From positions 930,001-994,000 of the forward strand of contig NW_023501041.1 in NCBI RefSeq assembly GCF_014066305.1: DNA of 64,000 nt, given 5' to 3'. The position numbers and the translations under genes were made by a program. The notes under the pieces were generated by a model that was given only the letters and a program-made list of their open reading frames with translations, had not been told where the DNA came from and made no database searches. The DNA is from Letharia columbiana. Its lineage: Eukaryota > Ascomycota > Lecanoromycetes > Lecanorales > Parmeliaceae. Below are positions 25,262 to 35,985 of the stretch, piece after piece; position 1 is the first letter of the stretch; each line of letters starts with the position of its first letter.

Positions 25262-28200
25262 TTTGGCGACTCTAAACGTCGGGTATTTGGGGCAAATGAT
25301 TGTTGAGGATGGGTGAGTGGAAGGTCAACAGTGTGGACTCATCGGGGTCGCAATTACTTGTAGTCGAATTCAGGGAAGCACTTTTGACTGCACAACCAGC
25401 CAAGGCCGCAACAAGAATCGGTAGAGGGTTTGATGGAAAGGGAAATGATAAGATAGTTATTGCGGAGTATTGGATTTTGGAAGGAAGGATATAACGACGA
25501 TGGAATAAGCGGACGGGTAAATGTGTCTCTGCGGAGAATATGGGGTCAAAAATGCCGTTTTGCGGCTAAACAGCACGGTTCTGACGGCTTGCGCATCGAA
25601 GAAGGTCTTGAGAGACGAAACAACGGGGGGGTTGAATGTGATGTTGAATGACAGGGTAAGGGAGAAAGGGAATACAGGGAGAAAGGGACTAATAGGGAGA
25701 AAGGAAGAAGTGAAGGAATGAAGAAATGAAAATGGGTTGAGGGTGAAGAAGTCCAATGCGATCGACCAGCAAAACGAGGGGGGGGGGCTGAAATAAAAAA
25801 CCCAAGCAAAATCAAACCGTCACAGGCCAAGTGCAAAGGGTAAGCAGGCAAATCATATCCCAAATTGCGGGGTAACAGAGCATTGTTTACGTTATTAACG
25901 GTATTTCGATTACCACTAGAACCTTCTCTCCATACCTTATACCCTAAAGGTACCTTAGGGTTACCCTCGAAGCCTTTGTAGGGTCCAGTGCATCTGTAGT
26001 ACAGGCAGTAGTATGATAATAGTATGTACTATATAGAAGTAGGGGGACATGATCTTCAAACCATTGAGAATTTGAGTGACAGCAGGGCGAAAGCCTTGCA
26101 TCTAACCCATGCTAGTCTAACCTCGGTTATAAAGCCGAAAGCGCTATGACCCAAATCGACATGTAGCACCGAGATACTAGATACAACTAGATACTAGCTA
26201 TAAGGCTGTCCTGTCGAATACAACCAATCAATAAATCATACTTCTCTTAATATCATGTACTTTTCATCCAGTCGCCCGTCGAATCGCTGTAAGCCAGCCA
26301 ACCAGTCATCACCTCATCCCCATCAACTTCATCAACATGATTGACTTGCTACACCTCCGACCAAGACGGCCAAATCGAATGCAGGTTGACATTATTATTG
26401 TACCACTAACATTCCTACTGTAAGAAACGCCAAAAAATATTCGAACTGGGAACTGGGAACTGGGATCTTCAGAGACTGCATGACCGTGTCTCATCTGCAC
26501 GCGCACATTTCTCCGGAGTCCACGACTCTTGGGATTTCGCGAAAAAAGAGATAGACGCTTCAATGGTGTGCAGCTGTCAAACCTTCAGCGGTCCAGTCCA
26601 TGCAAACGAGTCCACTCGCACAATTTGTCGACACGGATCGCATCGCAAAATTATCCCATCGAGATCTTCTGCTCATGCGCCTATATCGTCCAACTCCCCG
26701 GATGTATGGTTTGGGAAAGTACTTCCCTCAGCGCTGGCACATGCTTGGTCTTGGAAATCTCACCATTTGTACCACCCCCGCCGTATCTTTACCAGAGTTC
26801 CCCGAATCCGGTCATGATGAGGCCAGACCCAGCCGGAGATGTGGCCAAATCGCTCGCAAGTATGACCCTTCTCGGCGACTTTCATTTCAAGGAAAGCCAC
26901 TCGTTTCTCGTGTGCCTGGGTGGTGCTTTTGGAAGGATCACCCTCTCATCTTATTCATTGGACCGCGAGATAGCACCACGTCCATCTTTCCCTCTTTGAG
27001 GCTTAGCCCACTGTGCGGTAAAAGCGCCTACATCTTATTCGTTTTCTTTGACGAACACCTCTTCCCTTCCTTCCAATTCGTTGGCTACAAGCAGAGTTCA
27101 CCTGCGCCGTCTCATGCAAGAGATCGTTCCCGGTCGCACTCACAGATAACGCTGCCAATTTTCGGATTGAGCTAAACATAGCTGCTGTGCCTTCGGGCTC
27201 GTCACGAACACCAGCGTGGCAGTCTCATCAGACGAGGCTCCAAGCCTTATTGCTACGGTACCGCTGAATCTGCCACTTCGATAATGTGGAATATGTAGAG
27301 TCATGAAGACTAGGATGTGGCTGATCTTGTCTAACCTCCAAAACACGCAAAAGATATGTATTAACTGCTCTGACTCGCGTCAGACTGTCAGTCCAGAGGC
27401 AACGGCGATCTCCCTGCAGTGCATACGTTTCATAGGCTGAAAATAGCTCACGCATAGTTGGCAGCATCATAAACACTTCTGTGCCTAGATGATCTGGGTC
27501 TTCTCCCCTGTTTTAGGTCTGATCTGTTATCATGCAGCGGGTCTGCGATACACAGAAGACAACAGTACTTTTGTCTAAGTACACAATCTTGGTACCATTT
27601 CTTACGAATTTCAGTAGGCAGACTCTACCCAAATTCATATGCGCAGGTATCACACTGCAGCACCATGTTTGCCGACTTTCTTTCCCCAGATTTCGCCAGG
27701 AGAAATTCTCGAGCTCTATCTCCAGGCGCTCAAATCTGGGCTCGAGATACCAACTTTAGATCATTCACAAAGCTTCGACCATTTCATCACCACCGACGGA
27801 GTTCACTCTTGAGCCGAACCGGGCAATTGCAGCGCAAATGACATCTTTTTCCGATGTCAATGACCGCACGATCACGATGTATCTAAGCAAGGACCCACAA
27901 GATCCAGGGTTTAAAGCTTCATGTCCCTTCCGTTGACATTCGGAAGAATTACCCGTTGACATACATGCGCGAGCTTTATGCCTGCACGACATGGTACAGG
28001 CGTCTTTTTGGTTTCAGGTTGCAAAATAGTGTCAGGAGTTGTTGTTTTTATGCACGTAGGCTCAGCAGCACTGCAAGAAGTGCTCTCCATTTTGAAGCGC
28101 TTCAGTCATGAAGATTGGTCAATGCTTTGACGGCAGGTTCATGAGTTGACTGCGCATCAACCTTCACCTCCGTTTACAATCATTTTGCATTGCTAGCTCT

Positions 28201-29060
28201 GGGAGTCCAACCTGAACAAGGATGCAGCTTCAGTAGCTACAGTATTACAAAGGCTACCCGGCTCTACCACAAGCTCGAGCAACTCGCAACCCTGCTTCCT
28301 ATGTGTACATGGCAAATCGAAACGCCATGCAACGTGCGCATCGTATAACTTTGCGCTGTCTGAGATACAGCCCTCGGACCTGACCTTCTTGCATAGAACA
28401 TTGCAATCAGAAGGTCTTTGGGAACGAAGATGGTCCTCCTTCGTTGCTTTAGACGAAGTGGTATTGACAGCCTCACTATCTTCGAACATGAGTCTTCTTT
28501 TTTATTTACTTGTGTTTAGCTATATTTGCCGTCCAAGGGACATAAATACAGTCCTCAGACCGACACGCCTAAGCAACAGTCCAGCGCGTCCACATCTCTC
28601 GCGATGACATGCCGGACTTGCATATAATCTCCTTCTCTTCTTTTCCCGATCCACGCACAGACGGAAATAGGTATGCTCACGTATATGGAACATGATCCAT
28701 CAAGCCACAGCGGATTTGCTAGTGCATACACAAGGACGCACGGACCTGCAAGTATAGTATCTGCAGGCACGAGGCAGCAAAAGACCAGAAAGTTTTCTCC
28801 TCCAAAAGATCATTGCTGTAATCCTACCACATGCTGTGCTCGTATCGAGCGGAGTACGTGCACGCACTTGTATTGCTATATTAATTATGCCTTACCTCGA
28901 CTTCCTCTACTGTGCTTTTGCTCAACCAATACCTACCCGTTGTCCAAATACGTCCATGTCACCCCATCACCAGCCCTCCAGTCAACTCCCATGTCCATAT
29001 TCCCCCAACCCACCTCCAATCTTCTCACGAGAACAATACACCGACGAACCAAACGAACCA
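25262..29060. other. Gene-poor 3.8-kb region
   Basis: No gene could be confirmed. It contains a G run at 25780-25790 and repeated short ACTAGATA units near 26170-26205. Overlapping frames at 26529-27175 do not share a reading frame and match no family. Around 27790-28010 the plus strand reads open with plausible residues (EPNRAIAAQMTSFSDVNDRT) but has an in-frame stop, so it may be a relic. Confidence 0.4.
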
Positions 29061-29620
29061 TGCACGCCCCGTCTCTCAACCTCATCATGCTATTCTGGTT
29101 CTTAAGTAGTCGCATCGGGGCCGTACCAATGGGTCCTACTAAGCGGCAGGGATCCTCATCTGATAATTTCTCTTTCAATGTGACGTCTAGTAAGACTACC
29201 TACTGAATGTGGTAGATCTGGGCATATCTGATCAATTGAGAGATGCTGATGTTTATGCAGCAACTGAGAGAGAAGGCTTGGAGAATGACGCGATGGATGG
29301 GTTGGCAGATGTGAGCTGGTCCTTCTCTACTCTGGCATGTCGTGAGAAGGAGTTGCTACAGAAATCAATGGCGGCTGATGTGATGTGGTGTCAAGCTCTC
29401 GGAACTCGATCTCGTCAAGGAATGACCAGCGGGTGGAAGCAGGGTGGCCAACGTGATCCTCGTGTACGACTTTATCTTGGGAGGTGCTTTGTCTGGTCGA
29501 TACAGAGACATGGTCTATGGTTTGCTCGAGACTTTCTCGCTCACAAGAGCAACTGATGCGAAAATTTTCGTGTACAGATATTCGAATATGATAACAGACG
29601 TCAAATTCAACACCAGCTAA
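29061..29620 (+). pseudogene. Frameshifted gene for a secreted protein
   Basis: A signal peptide (MHAPSLNLIMLFWFLSSRIG, cleavage near GAVP) is followed by a mature start with a KR site. Coding then moves to a second frame at about 29185-29208, reading NVVDLGISDQLRDADVYAAT up to CREKELLQKSMAADVMWCQA. Near 29430 it moves to a third frame, reading VANVILVYDFILGGALSGRY then IFVYRYSNMITDVKFNTS and a stop at 29618-29620. No GT-AG pair of workable intron length lies at either switch, and both switches go the same way. Protein-like sequence in three frames in turn supports one ancestral gene of roughly 185 codons broken by two indels, or two base-calling errors. The family is not recognised. Confidence 0.6.
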
Positions 29621-30124
29621 TCTCGTTCCGAAATGTTTTCCTCACCGCTCGAGACTTGAATGTCCGGAAATACGCTACCGTGCTGAAATCCGCTTGGGCC
29701 TCGACAACGCTTTGAACGTCCCTTCAAGTAAGCACCAACCTCGCTTTTTGAACATGCTGTTTCTCTTCAACGATCAATTGCCCCTTGGCATCCCCCTCCA
29801 TTTTTTATCTTCATCAACCAGCGCACGCCTCACGACGCCCTCGATCATAGACTCATATACTCAACATACTGGATCATCCAAAACCCTGTAGTACATCTGC
29901 ACATCATCCGTAGCCATCAGCCTCACCTGTTCCTCCAGGCACGATACTTTGTTGATCTCCGCCGCAAACCCATCCTGTAAGAGACATGCGTAGAGGTTCA
30001 AGTCTAGGATGGCTGACACGTCGTAGTCGAAGGCATCCAGTGCCAAGGCGCTAAAAGAACGTCGCCGAAAATCAATTTACTTGCGTCTCACCAACCCTCT
30101 TTGTTTTTTCACTCCTTACCAGAC
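29621..30124. other. Intergenic region upstream of FYV7, with a possible minus-strand relic
   Basis: Contains the presumed FYV7 promoter. On the minus strand about 30066-29862 reads as a plausible peptide (DYDVSAILDLNLYACLLQDG, EEQVRLMATDDVQMYYRVLD) with no ATG at its start and two stops further on; it may be a truncated gene end. Confidence 0.3.
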
Positions 30125-30780
30125 ATGGCACCTAAAAGATCAACAGACGAAGCTCAGCATGATCACCCAGAAACACAAGCCAAGAAGGCCAAAAAAGGTT
30201 TTTCCGTAGGACCAGCCACACTACCCGATGGCACATATCGTCGCAAGGGTAATTTCTCTGCACGATGGCAAATCCATAGACTAACCCATCGACAGTCCAA
30301 AAGATCAAGCAAGATCTCATTCGGAAAGCCAAGGTCAAGAAATCCTACAGCAAGCTCAAAGAACGAGAACCAGTTGACACAAAACCTTCCGTCTACACCT
30401 TGACCCCTCCTCCAGAAGAACCCTCTGCATCGCTAGAGCTGCACCCTGAGAGACAGGCTATGTTGGATGAGCCTGAGCCTGCGCCACGGGAACAGATAGA
30501 TACACAACAGCAGGTGCTGCGAGGGAGGAAACCACCACGCCCAAAGTCGGTGCCTTTCCGAAAAGAAGCCCTCCTGGCCCAGCAACGCAGAGAAGAGAAC
30601 GAAAGGCGTCAGAAGGAATTTGAGGAAATCCGTCGGCAGCGGCAGGCGAAGATCGAGGAGAGGGAGAGGTTCCGCAAGGCCATGGCTAAAGCAAGATCTG
30701 GAGGCAGAGATGGGCAGAGGAAGCTTGGGCGCGAGAGCAAGGTTCTGCTGGAGAAAGTGCAGAGGATAATGGGACCTTGA
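30125..30780 (+). CDS. FYV7: rRNA-processing protein Fyv7
   Basis: Small-subunit ribosome biogenesis factor (nucleolus; family of yeast Fyv7 and human TAP26/CCDC59). Exons 30125..30248 and 30296..30780, with a 47-bp phase-1 intron, give 202 aa. The N-terminus [10 protein letters not shown]...[20 protein letters not shown] followed, across the intron, by [19 protein letters not shown] is the family signature. A basic/acidic charged helix (about residues 130-180, [20 protein letters not shown]) forms the predicted coiled coil. The protein is highly charged and lacks membrane segments. The start is the first ATG in the reading frame, with context GACATGG. Confidence 0.9.
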
Positions 30781-31552
30781 ACTAAAGATGGTCTATTTGG
30801 AATGAGACTCTCTGGTCCTTCTGCTCCCACGACACAGATATGCACATATCATCGCCTCGGGCTTCAGATCTAATGCTGCTATTAAACTGCGCCAGTAGGC
30901 TACTTTCAATCGTATTGGGCTAACGTCACGTCACCCAATGGTAGCCAACGACGAAATTGCTCTATGGGAGCCTCGACACTTTACTGTGATCGCCGAGATT
31001 GTCTCGGCCAGGAACGCTGATACTTGCACGGAGACAGATCCTTGCCCAGCTCAAAACGCCGAGGACAAAGCGTCTTGAGAAGCATTGCCAGTAAATCTTT
31101 TCCAGGTCTACGGATCTGTTTGATACTATCTGGAAGCTTGTGGCTCCTTGCCTCTACCTCCTTGTTGTGATAAGGGGCATGATTGTTAGGGAAACAATGC
31201 TACGATTCTGTGGCTCTTACCTAGCAAGTCTTGCTATCATATCACTTCTCAGCCGTAAGAATTTCAGCATTAGTCAGCCGTCGAACATCGACCTCAGTTG
31301 ATGATGCTGGATTAAGACCCAGAGCGCGGAGTTCTTATGTTTCTTAGCCTCCTGCTTTGTGACAAAGTACGAACCGAAGCATTGGCCGACCTTGCCGCTC
31401 ATGTCTTTGACTTTTTTTTATGGCAATCATTCCTTTGTACGTACACTTATGCTTTGATGTTCGTGGCGAGACGAAACGAGCCAAGAAGTACCTTGCACAC
31501 TCGATGGAGACAAACATTGCCATTTCGGTCAGGACCCATCATTGAAACAAAG
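30781..31552. other. Intergenic region, nothing recognised
   Basis: Only short chance frames on both strands; composition is normal. Confidence 0.5.
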
Positions 31553-32086
31553 CTACAACACCACATCCACAACCGTTCCATTCCCATCCACATCCCGCAA
31601 ACCACCAGCGGGACGCAACCGAATCCGTATCCGACCAGACTCCCCCACATTCACCCAAGCGCTGCCGTACCTCCGCACCGCCCCCCTGCTCCCCGCACAC
31701 CGTCCGTTCATCTCCGCCGCCGCCCGCCCGGCATCCAGCCAGCTCCCCCGATCCCGATCCGGTCCGCCCCCGCGCAGTCCCACGAGGACGTCGCACCCGC
31801 CGTACGTCCGGGAGACCGGGAGCCGGAAGCCGTCGTCGGCGCCGCCGCCGTGGAACGTGCCGACGGTGTGGTCGATGGGGAGGCGGAGGATGGCGCCGGC
31901 GCAGGCGTGGAGGGAGATGCGCCCGGGCAGGGGGGTGCAGTGTATCGTTTTGGTATCTTGGACTGTGATGATGCCGGGGGATGGGTCGTTGCCGTTGCCG
32001 TTGCCGGTTCGGCGGGTGCGGGCGGCGTGAGTGGTGATGGTGAAGAGGATTAGCACGGAAAAGGAGAGGGCGGGTGGTGGTTTCAT
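31553..32086 (-). CDS. Small secreted cysteine-containing protein
   Basis: Single exon, 177 aa. Residues 1-22 form a clear signal peptide (MKPPPALSFSVLILFTITTHAA). The mature part is basic at its start (RTRRTGNGNGN) and has four cysteines (TIHC, HACAG, YGGC, NGRC), enough for two disulfides. The order ITVQDTKTIHC, SLHACAGAI, YGGCDVLVGL, GSWLDAGRAA, and RIRIRL looks like a compact beta-rich fold found in uncharacterised secreted fungal proteins. It is encoded by GC-rich DNA and the opposite strand also reads open, but the signal peptide and cysteine spacing favour this strand. It lies in the accessory segment beside other secreted-protein genes and a RIP block, so an effector-like role is possible but unproven. 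Confidence 0.6.
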   Translation of the reverse strand: MKPPPALSFSVLILFTITTHAARTRRTGNGNGNDPSPGIITVQDTKTIHCTPLPGRISLHACAGAILRLPIDHTVGTFHGGGADDGFRLPVSRTYGGCDVLVGLRGGGPDRDRGSWLDAGRAAAEMNGRCAGSRGAVRRYGSAWVNVGESGRIRIRLRPAGGLRDVDGNGTVVDVVL

Positions 32087-32645
32087 GGCGTTCGATTGTG
32101 GGCTGGCAAAGGCGGGATCTTGTCTGTGTTTGTCTTTTCAACGATCGACACGCGGGTCACTTCTCTGCGTATGTTGCGCCTCAAGAGGTTTCTTCTCTCG
32201 CTTGGATGACTTGCAAGCGCCGGTCACGCGCTCAAGCGATAGATCAACAACTGTCGAGATGTTCTGGGCAAATTACACGTGGGAGCCGCAATTCCGTACT
32301 CATACACTGGATTCTAGCCCCTGGTTATGGTTTGTTCTCAGGTTCCTAGAGCTGGAAATGGGTGACATGGAAACGCAAACGATTTCAATGGGGGCTTATT
32401 CTAGCTACTGGCCCATGTCACATGGCTATTCTGGGTTTGAACCCGCACAGGATAGGCACGACCGCCACTCTTGACCAAGAAAAAGGGGCTCACAACCAAT
32501 TTCATACTTCAATGACCGCGGTGGGCCCTGCGTTACAGTCGTCAAATTGGCACGTCGTGTGGCCTTCTCCCCCAAGGACAGATCTCTGCAGTGGTTCAAG
32601 TATGAGTGAACCGATCTGGCAGCTCGCATCGTCTATACAGTTACG
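32087..32645. other. Intergenic region, nothing recognised
   Basis: Short chance frames only (longest about 150 codons on the plus strand, overlapping both flanking genes). Holds the promoter of the small secreted protein gene. Confidence 0.4.
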
Positions 32646-33078
32646 CTACGAAGCTCGGTCTACCTCTTTAAGATCCACCATTCTAGGTACAGTATACCGC
32701 AGTGTCCCGCGCGCCAGCTTGCCTACGAGCATGGCGTCCACGTCGGAAGTCAGGATCCGATCATGCTCGTCTCCTCTGTCAGCGCCAGTCACTAATAGCA
32801 TCAGACCCCACACAGTGTTATAGAGCTGACTCCATGACATGATGTGAGGCAGATTGGTAGAGATTGTCATGCGGACACTTTCTAGGGCTCGAAAGAAGTG
32901 GTCACCAGGGACCGGATCTGTACCATGTTCCCTGCATGACGGGCCGAGCTGATCCAGCCAACTCAGATTGCGACGTCGAGCTCGCGCCATGGAATGGACA
33001 TTCCACGGTGTTTGAAGGTGATGATGGTTGGTGTGTTCGGCATAGGGAAATGGAATGGTTCCCGCTATTTGAGACTTG
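32646..33078 (-). pseudogene. Decayed extra copy of the secreted tandem-domain unit
   Basis: Related to the second domain of the neighbouring secreted protein. At about 33078-32990 one minus-strand frame reads EPFHFPMPNTPTIITFKHRG, like TMPFRIPDTPFALTFDVLG of the intact gene, and ends in a stop. The similarity resumes in another frame: DPVPGDHFFRALESVRMTIS, IMSWSQLYNTVW, and ILTSDVDAMLVGKLARGTLR, matching PIPNDQFEHEEESVRITV, MTWKQLSWIL and LLTCDIEFVGHGKVGSASVW. It has no signal peptide or start codon and is frameshifted, so it is not functional. It lies only about 45 bp past the stop of the intact gene, so it may be a former third domain or a tandem gene copy. Confidence 0.65.
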
Positions 33079-33122
33079 AGGCAACGAGACTGTCGTACTG
33101 AGCAGAGCTCTCTGCGTCACTT

Positions 33123-34124
33123 TCAAGCTAGCTCGCGGGAATACCACACCGACGCAGACCCCACCTTTCCATGGCCTACGAATTCGATATCGCATGTCAA
33201 AAGCTGGTAATGTTCCGGCGTCCCGGTCATGAAAGCGTACATTCCGCCCAAGATCCACGACAACTGCTTCCAGGTCATGATGATCCCCGTGTCGGGAAGA
33301 ACAGTGATACGAACACTTTCTTCCTCGTGCTCGAACTGGTCGTTAGGGATGGGCGAGGAGGGATGCTGACCCAGAGGGCTAATGATCTGCGAGCGGGCGC
33401 CGTCGAAGGCTGCCCAGACCGATAAGATCGGGATTGCGTCGCCGAGCACGTCGAAGGTTAGGGCGAAGGGAGTGTCGGGTATTCGGAAAGGCATGGTGTT
33501 TGCTCTTAGCGCAATTAATAAGGGGTCCGTGGGAGCCAACAGGAGCTTTGTGTCCTTTGCGTTCGTCAGATTGACCAGTGTAGGATCTCGGAATTGAAGG
33601 CCGCGGGAAGGGCGGTATGAGACGAGCCCTTCCCCCGTCTTGGTCCCGTCTTCGATGATCTCGAATGATAACTCTTGCATATGCTGCCGGCCGGCTCCCG
33701 GATCACCATTCATGAAACTGGATGCCTGACGCAGCACAGAATTCAACTGCTGCCATGATACTCCGTGATGCAGAATGGCCTCAACGCCAATCTGTACACT
33801 GCCGCCAACAGCACGGTACTGAAATTCATCGTTCGCGATGGGTCCGTCGGGTTTACTTTGGAGGAAAGGGTGAATCCTAGTGATGGCGCCGCTGAAGGCG
33901 GCGTTGACTGCAGAAGATGGGATTTGAGAACCGAAGAGATCAAAGGTCAAAGAGATTGATGAAGGAAGAGAAGTCAAGCCTATACGAACAATTGAAGAGG
34001 TGTTAGTGGCGCCTAGTGATGCAATAGAGGTTTCATTCCTGAATTCGGACGGCGAAAGTACCGTTGTCGGAACGGTGAGAAGGGATTGGAGAAAGAGCGT
34101 GGATAGTGCACAGAGGGTGTGCAT
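33123..34124 (-). CDS. Secreted protein with two related tandem domains, unknown family
   Basis: Single exon, 333 aa. Signal peptide at about residues 1-20 (MHTLCALSTLFLQSLLTVPT). Two homologous domains lie at about residues 50-185 and 207-333. Each has a TFD motif (SISLTFDLFGSQIP / FALTFDVLGDAIP), a [PS]IxNDxF motif (PIANDEFQYRA / PIPNDQFEHEE), SVQIGV / SVRITV, a Trp-containing helix start (VSWQQLNSVL / MTWKQLSWIL), a Met-rich helix, and a closing strand pair (SFEIIEDGTKTGEGLVSY / TCDIEFVGHGKVGSASVW). Several N-glycosylation sites occur (NET, NTSS, NLT). No enzyme motif or conserved cysteine pattern is visible. A decayed further copy of the domain lies just downstream. I do not recognise the family. 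Confidence 0.75.
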   Translation of the reverse strand: MHTLCALSTLFLQSLLTVPTTVLSPSEFRNETSIASLGATNTSSIVRIGLTSLPSSISLTFDLFGSQIPSSAVNAAFSGAITRIHPFLQSKPDGPIANDEFQYRAVGGSVQIGVEAILHHGVSWQQLNSVLRQASSFMNGDPGAGRQHMQELSFEIIEDGTKTGEGLVSYRPSRGLQFRDPTLVNLTNAKDTKLLLAPTDPLLIALRANTMPFRIPDTPFALTFDVLGDAIPILSVWAAFDGARSQIISPLGQHPSSPIPNDQFEHEEESVRITVLPDTGIIMTWKQLSWILGGMYAFMTGTPEHYQLLTCDIEFVGHGKVGSASVWYSRELA

Positions 34125-34285
34125 CTGTAGGCTTCAGACTGCAAATCGGGCTTGAGCAACGCAGCACATTTAATGATGAAGACAGCTGACAAAGTCAGAC
34201 AGAGCTCATGTAGAGCAACTATCTGGAAACAAAAGGTCCCACGCAAAGTGACTACCCTTGCAATTTGCCGCATGTCGTAGGCGAA

Positions 34286-35985
34286 CTAGTCGCGACTTGC
34301 GGTGTTTTGAGTGGTAATGGATGATAGGTTTTCGACTGACTGGCTTATGCGACAGGCTTGCATTATCGAGGCTCTGGGCCGTGCAATGATGACGAAAAGG
34401 TAACCAATCACCTGATACACCATCGCTGAATCGATGAGAACTTCACGTGTCTCAATGAAGTGCTTTTTCCAACCCTGACGTACCTCACTTACCAGTCCTG
34501 CCAAGCGAGGTTTTTTGACGTAGACTTCCGTTAGAAACATTGCGTATATGACGCCTCCTCGTTCTTCGGTCACAGACACAAGTGCTGATTCTGTACTTTC
34601 TGTTGGATTCAAGACTGTTGCAGGAAGAGTGAGCTCCCTTATGACCTTGTCCAATTCAATGCCTTTGTTTACCGATGACATCTTATCAGAGTGTTCACAG
34701 TCGTCATGAGACCTCATCCGCCCTTTTGAGCTCCGTATCCTGTAAATTGCCACTGTAATAGTTACATTGGGTGAGTTCGTCTAGAGTTTGGGGCCGTGAT
34801 TTATGTCTAGTGACGATGTAACCAGCATATCGAACGTGGAGATCCTCGGCATCGCACTTTGCCCGGGGATCACTGAAGACGTTGTTTCTGTTGTTGCCCA
34901 ACAGAGAAGCCGGCGCCCAGCGAGAGCCATCAGCCAGTCATTTTGATCGGTGACAGAGGACGGAAGCCGGGAATTGTTCGATCAGCGTATACATCGCCTA
35001 CATCCTTTGCTCCGCTGTTATGCCGCTCACAAACGCTCTTCGGATTCTGAACATATATGAATGTTGCCAGAAATATCGTTTCACCCTCTAACTTGCTCGT
35101 AGCCCGATACTCAAGTGCCCGGCTCAAGAAAGCATACGTCCTATCCCTTGCCTGGAATTGTGGGAAGGCGCTGTATACGAGCTTTATGGCAGACTCGGTA
35201 TGATAAGACTAAGACAGCTCCGCCTGGCGACCGCATTGAACTCAATCGAGCCTTCGTGGAAGTGGGTATCCAATTTGCTGCAATTTGGGGTCTTTTCGGT
35301 CATCACAGCCTCTTGGAGGGTCCAAAGCCCTTTCATCCAGCCAGATCACAGGATTCTTGTTGCCAATTCTGTTCTGCTACAACGCCTAGAAGAGCGCGGT
35401 GTATCCGCATCGAGCACGACTGCTTGTCTGGCTTGACGGAAAGTATTTGCCAGCTGCGTAATTGCAAGTTTCCTGAGCTCTTTGCGGACCGGATCGACAG
35501 GAATACACAGTGTATCAACCCAGAACGCGGTTTGTGCCGCACGTCTTGTCGAAGACCACACCAGGTCAGCGCTCAAGCGCTTCAGTCGCAATATTTGACA
35601 TGATGGAAAGAACGTTTGCTTTGGGGTCTCCTAGAACGTGTGCCCAAACATGAGAAATCGCCACATATTCAAGGCCATTGGCGATATAGTCTATAATTCT
35701 TCCTTTGGGAGGATTTCCATGCTCTGGAATAAACGGCACATAAATCATGGGCGTACCGCCGCTTCGTAGAATGGAGCAGGTCTTCTCTTGAGCGGTCGAG
35801 ACCTCCGGGGACGAAGCATCACGCGGACACTCATCCGCATGATTGGTTTTGCAGTCGTCGTCTGAAGTCTGCAGGGCGAGACACTGCAGCTCAGTATGAC
35901 TTCCGTGGTCCAGCTTTTGCGAAAATGGTAGCTTGAGCATGCTAGCAAGTAAGAGTCTAGTGTCCTCCATTACTTTCGTTAGCAT
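34286..35985 (-). pseudogene. HET-domain (heterokaryon incompatibility) pseudogene
   Basis: The HET core is clear: EYVAISHVWAHVLGDPKAN (frame starting 35985), then in another frame FWVDTLCIPVDPVRKELRKL, ANTFRQARQAVVLDAD, then an in-frame TGA (35348-35346) followed by SGWMKGLWTLQEAV. Further on come RALEYRATSKLEGETIFLAT (frame 35127-34930), VRYAGYIVTR and a C-terminal 155-codon frame (34753-34286). The reading frame breaks near 35570-35590, with no workable intron, and again near 35190. The TGA sits where HET proteins have a sense codon before SGW and would result from C-to-T change of CGA, the type caused by RIP. In intact form such proteins trigger cell death on fusion of unlike strains. It lies 0.9 kb from the RIP block. 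Confidence 0.8.

Noticed and set aside
26529..27175. Overlapping 156- and 191-codon plus-strand frames
   Set aside because: They lie in different frames, have unrelated composition and show no domain or splice support.
32425..32470. GGGTTTGAACCC resembling a tRNA T-arm
   Set aside because: No matching acceptor stem, D-arm or anticodon arm could be placed around it; it is only a palindrome.
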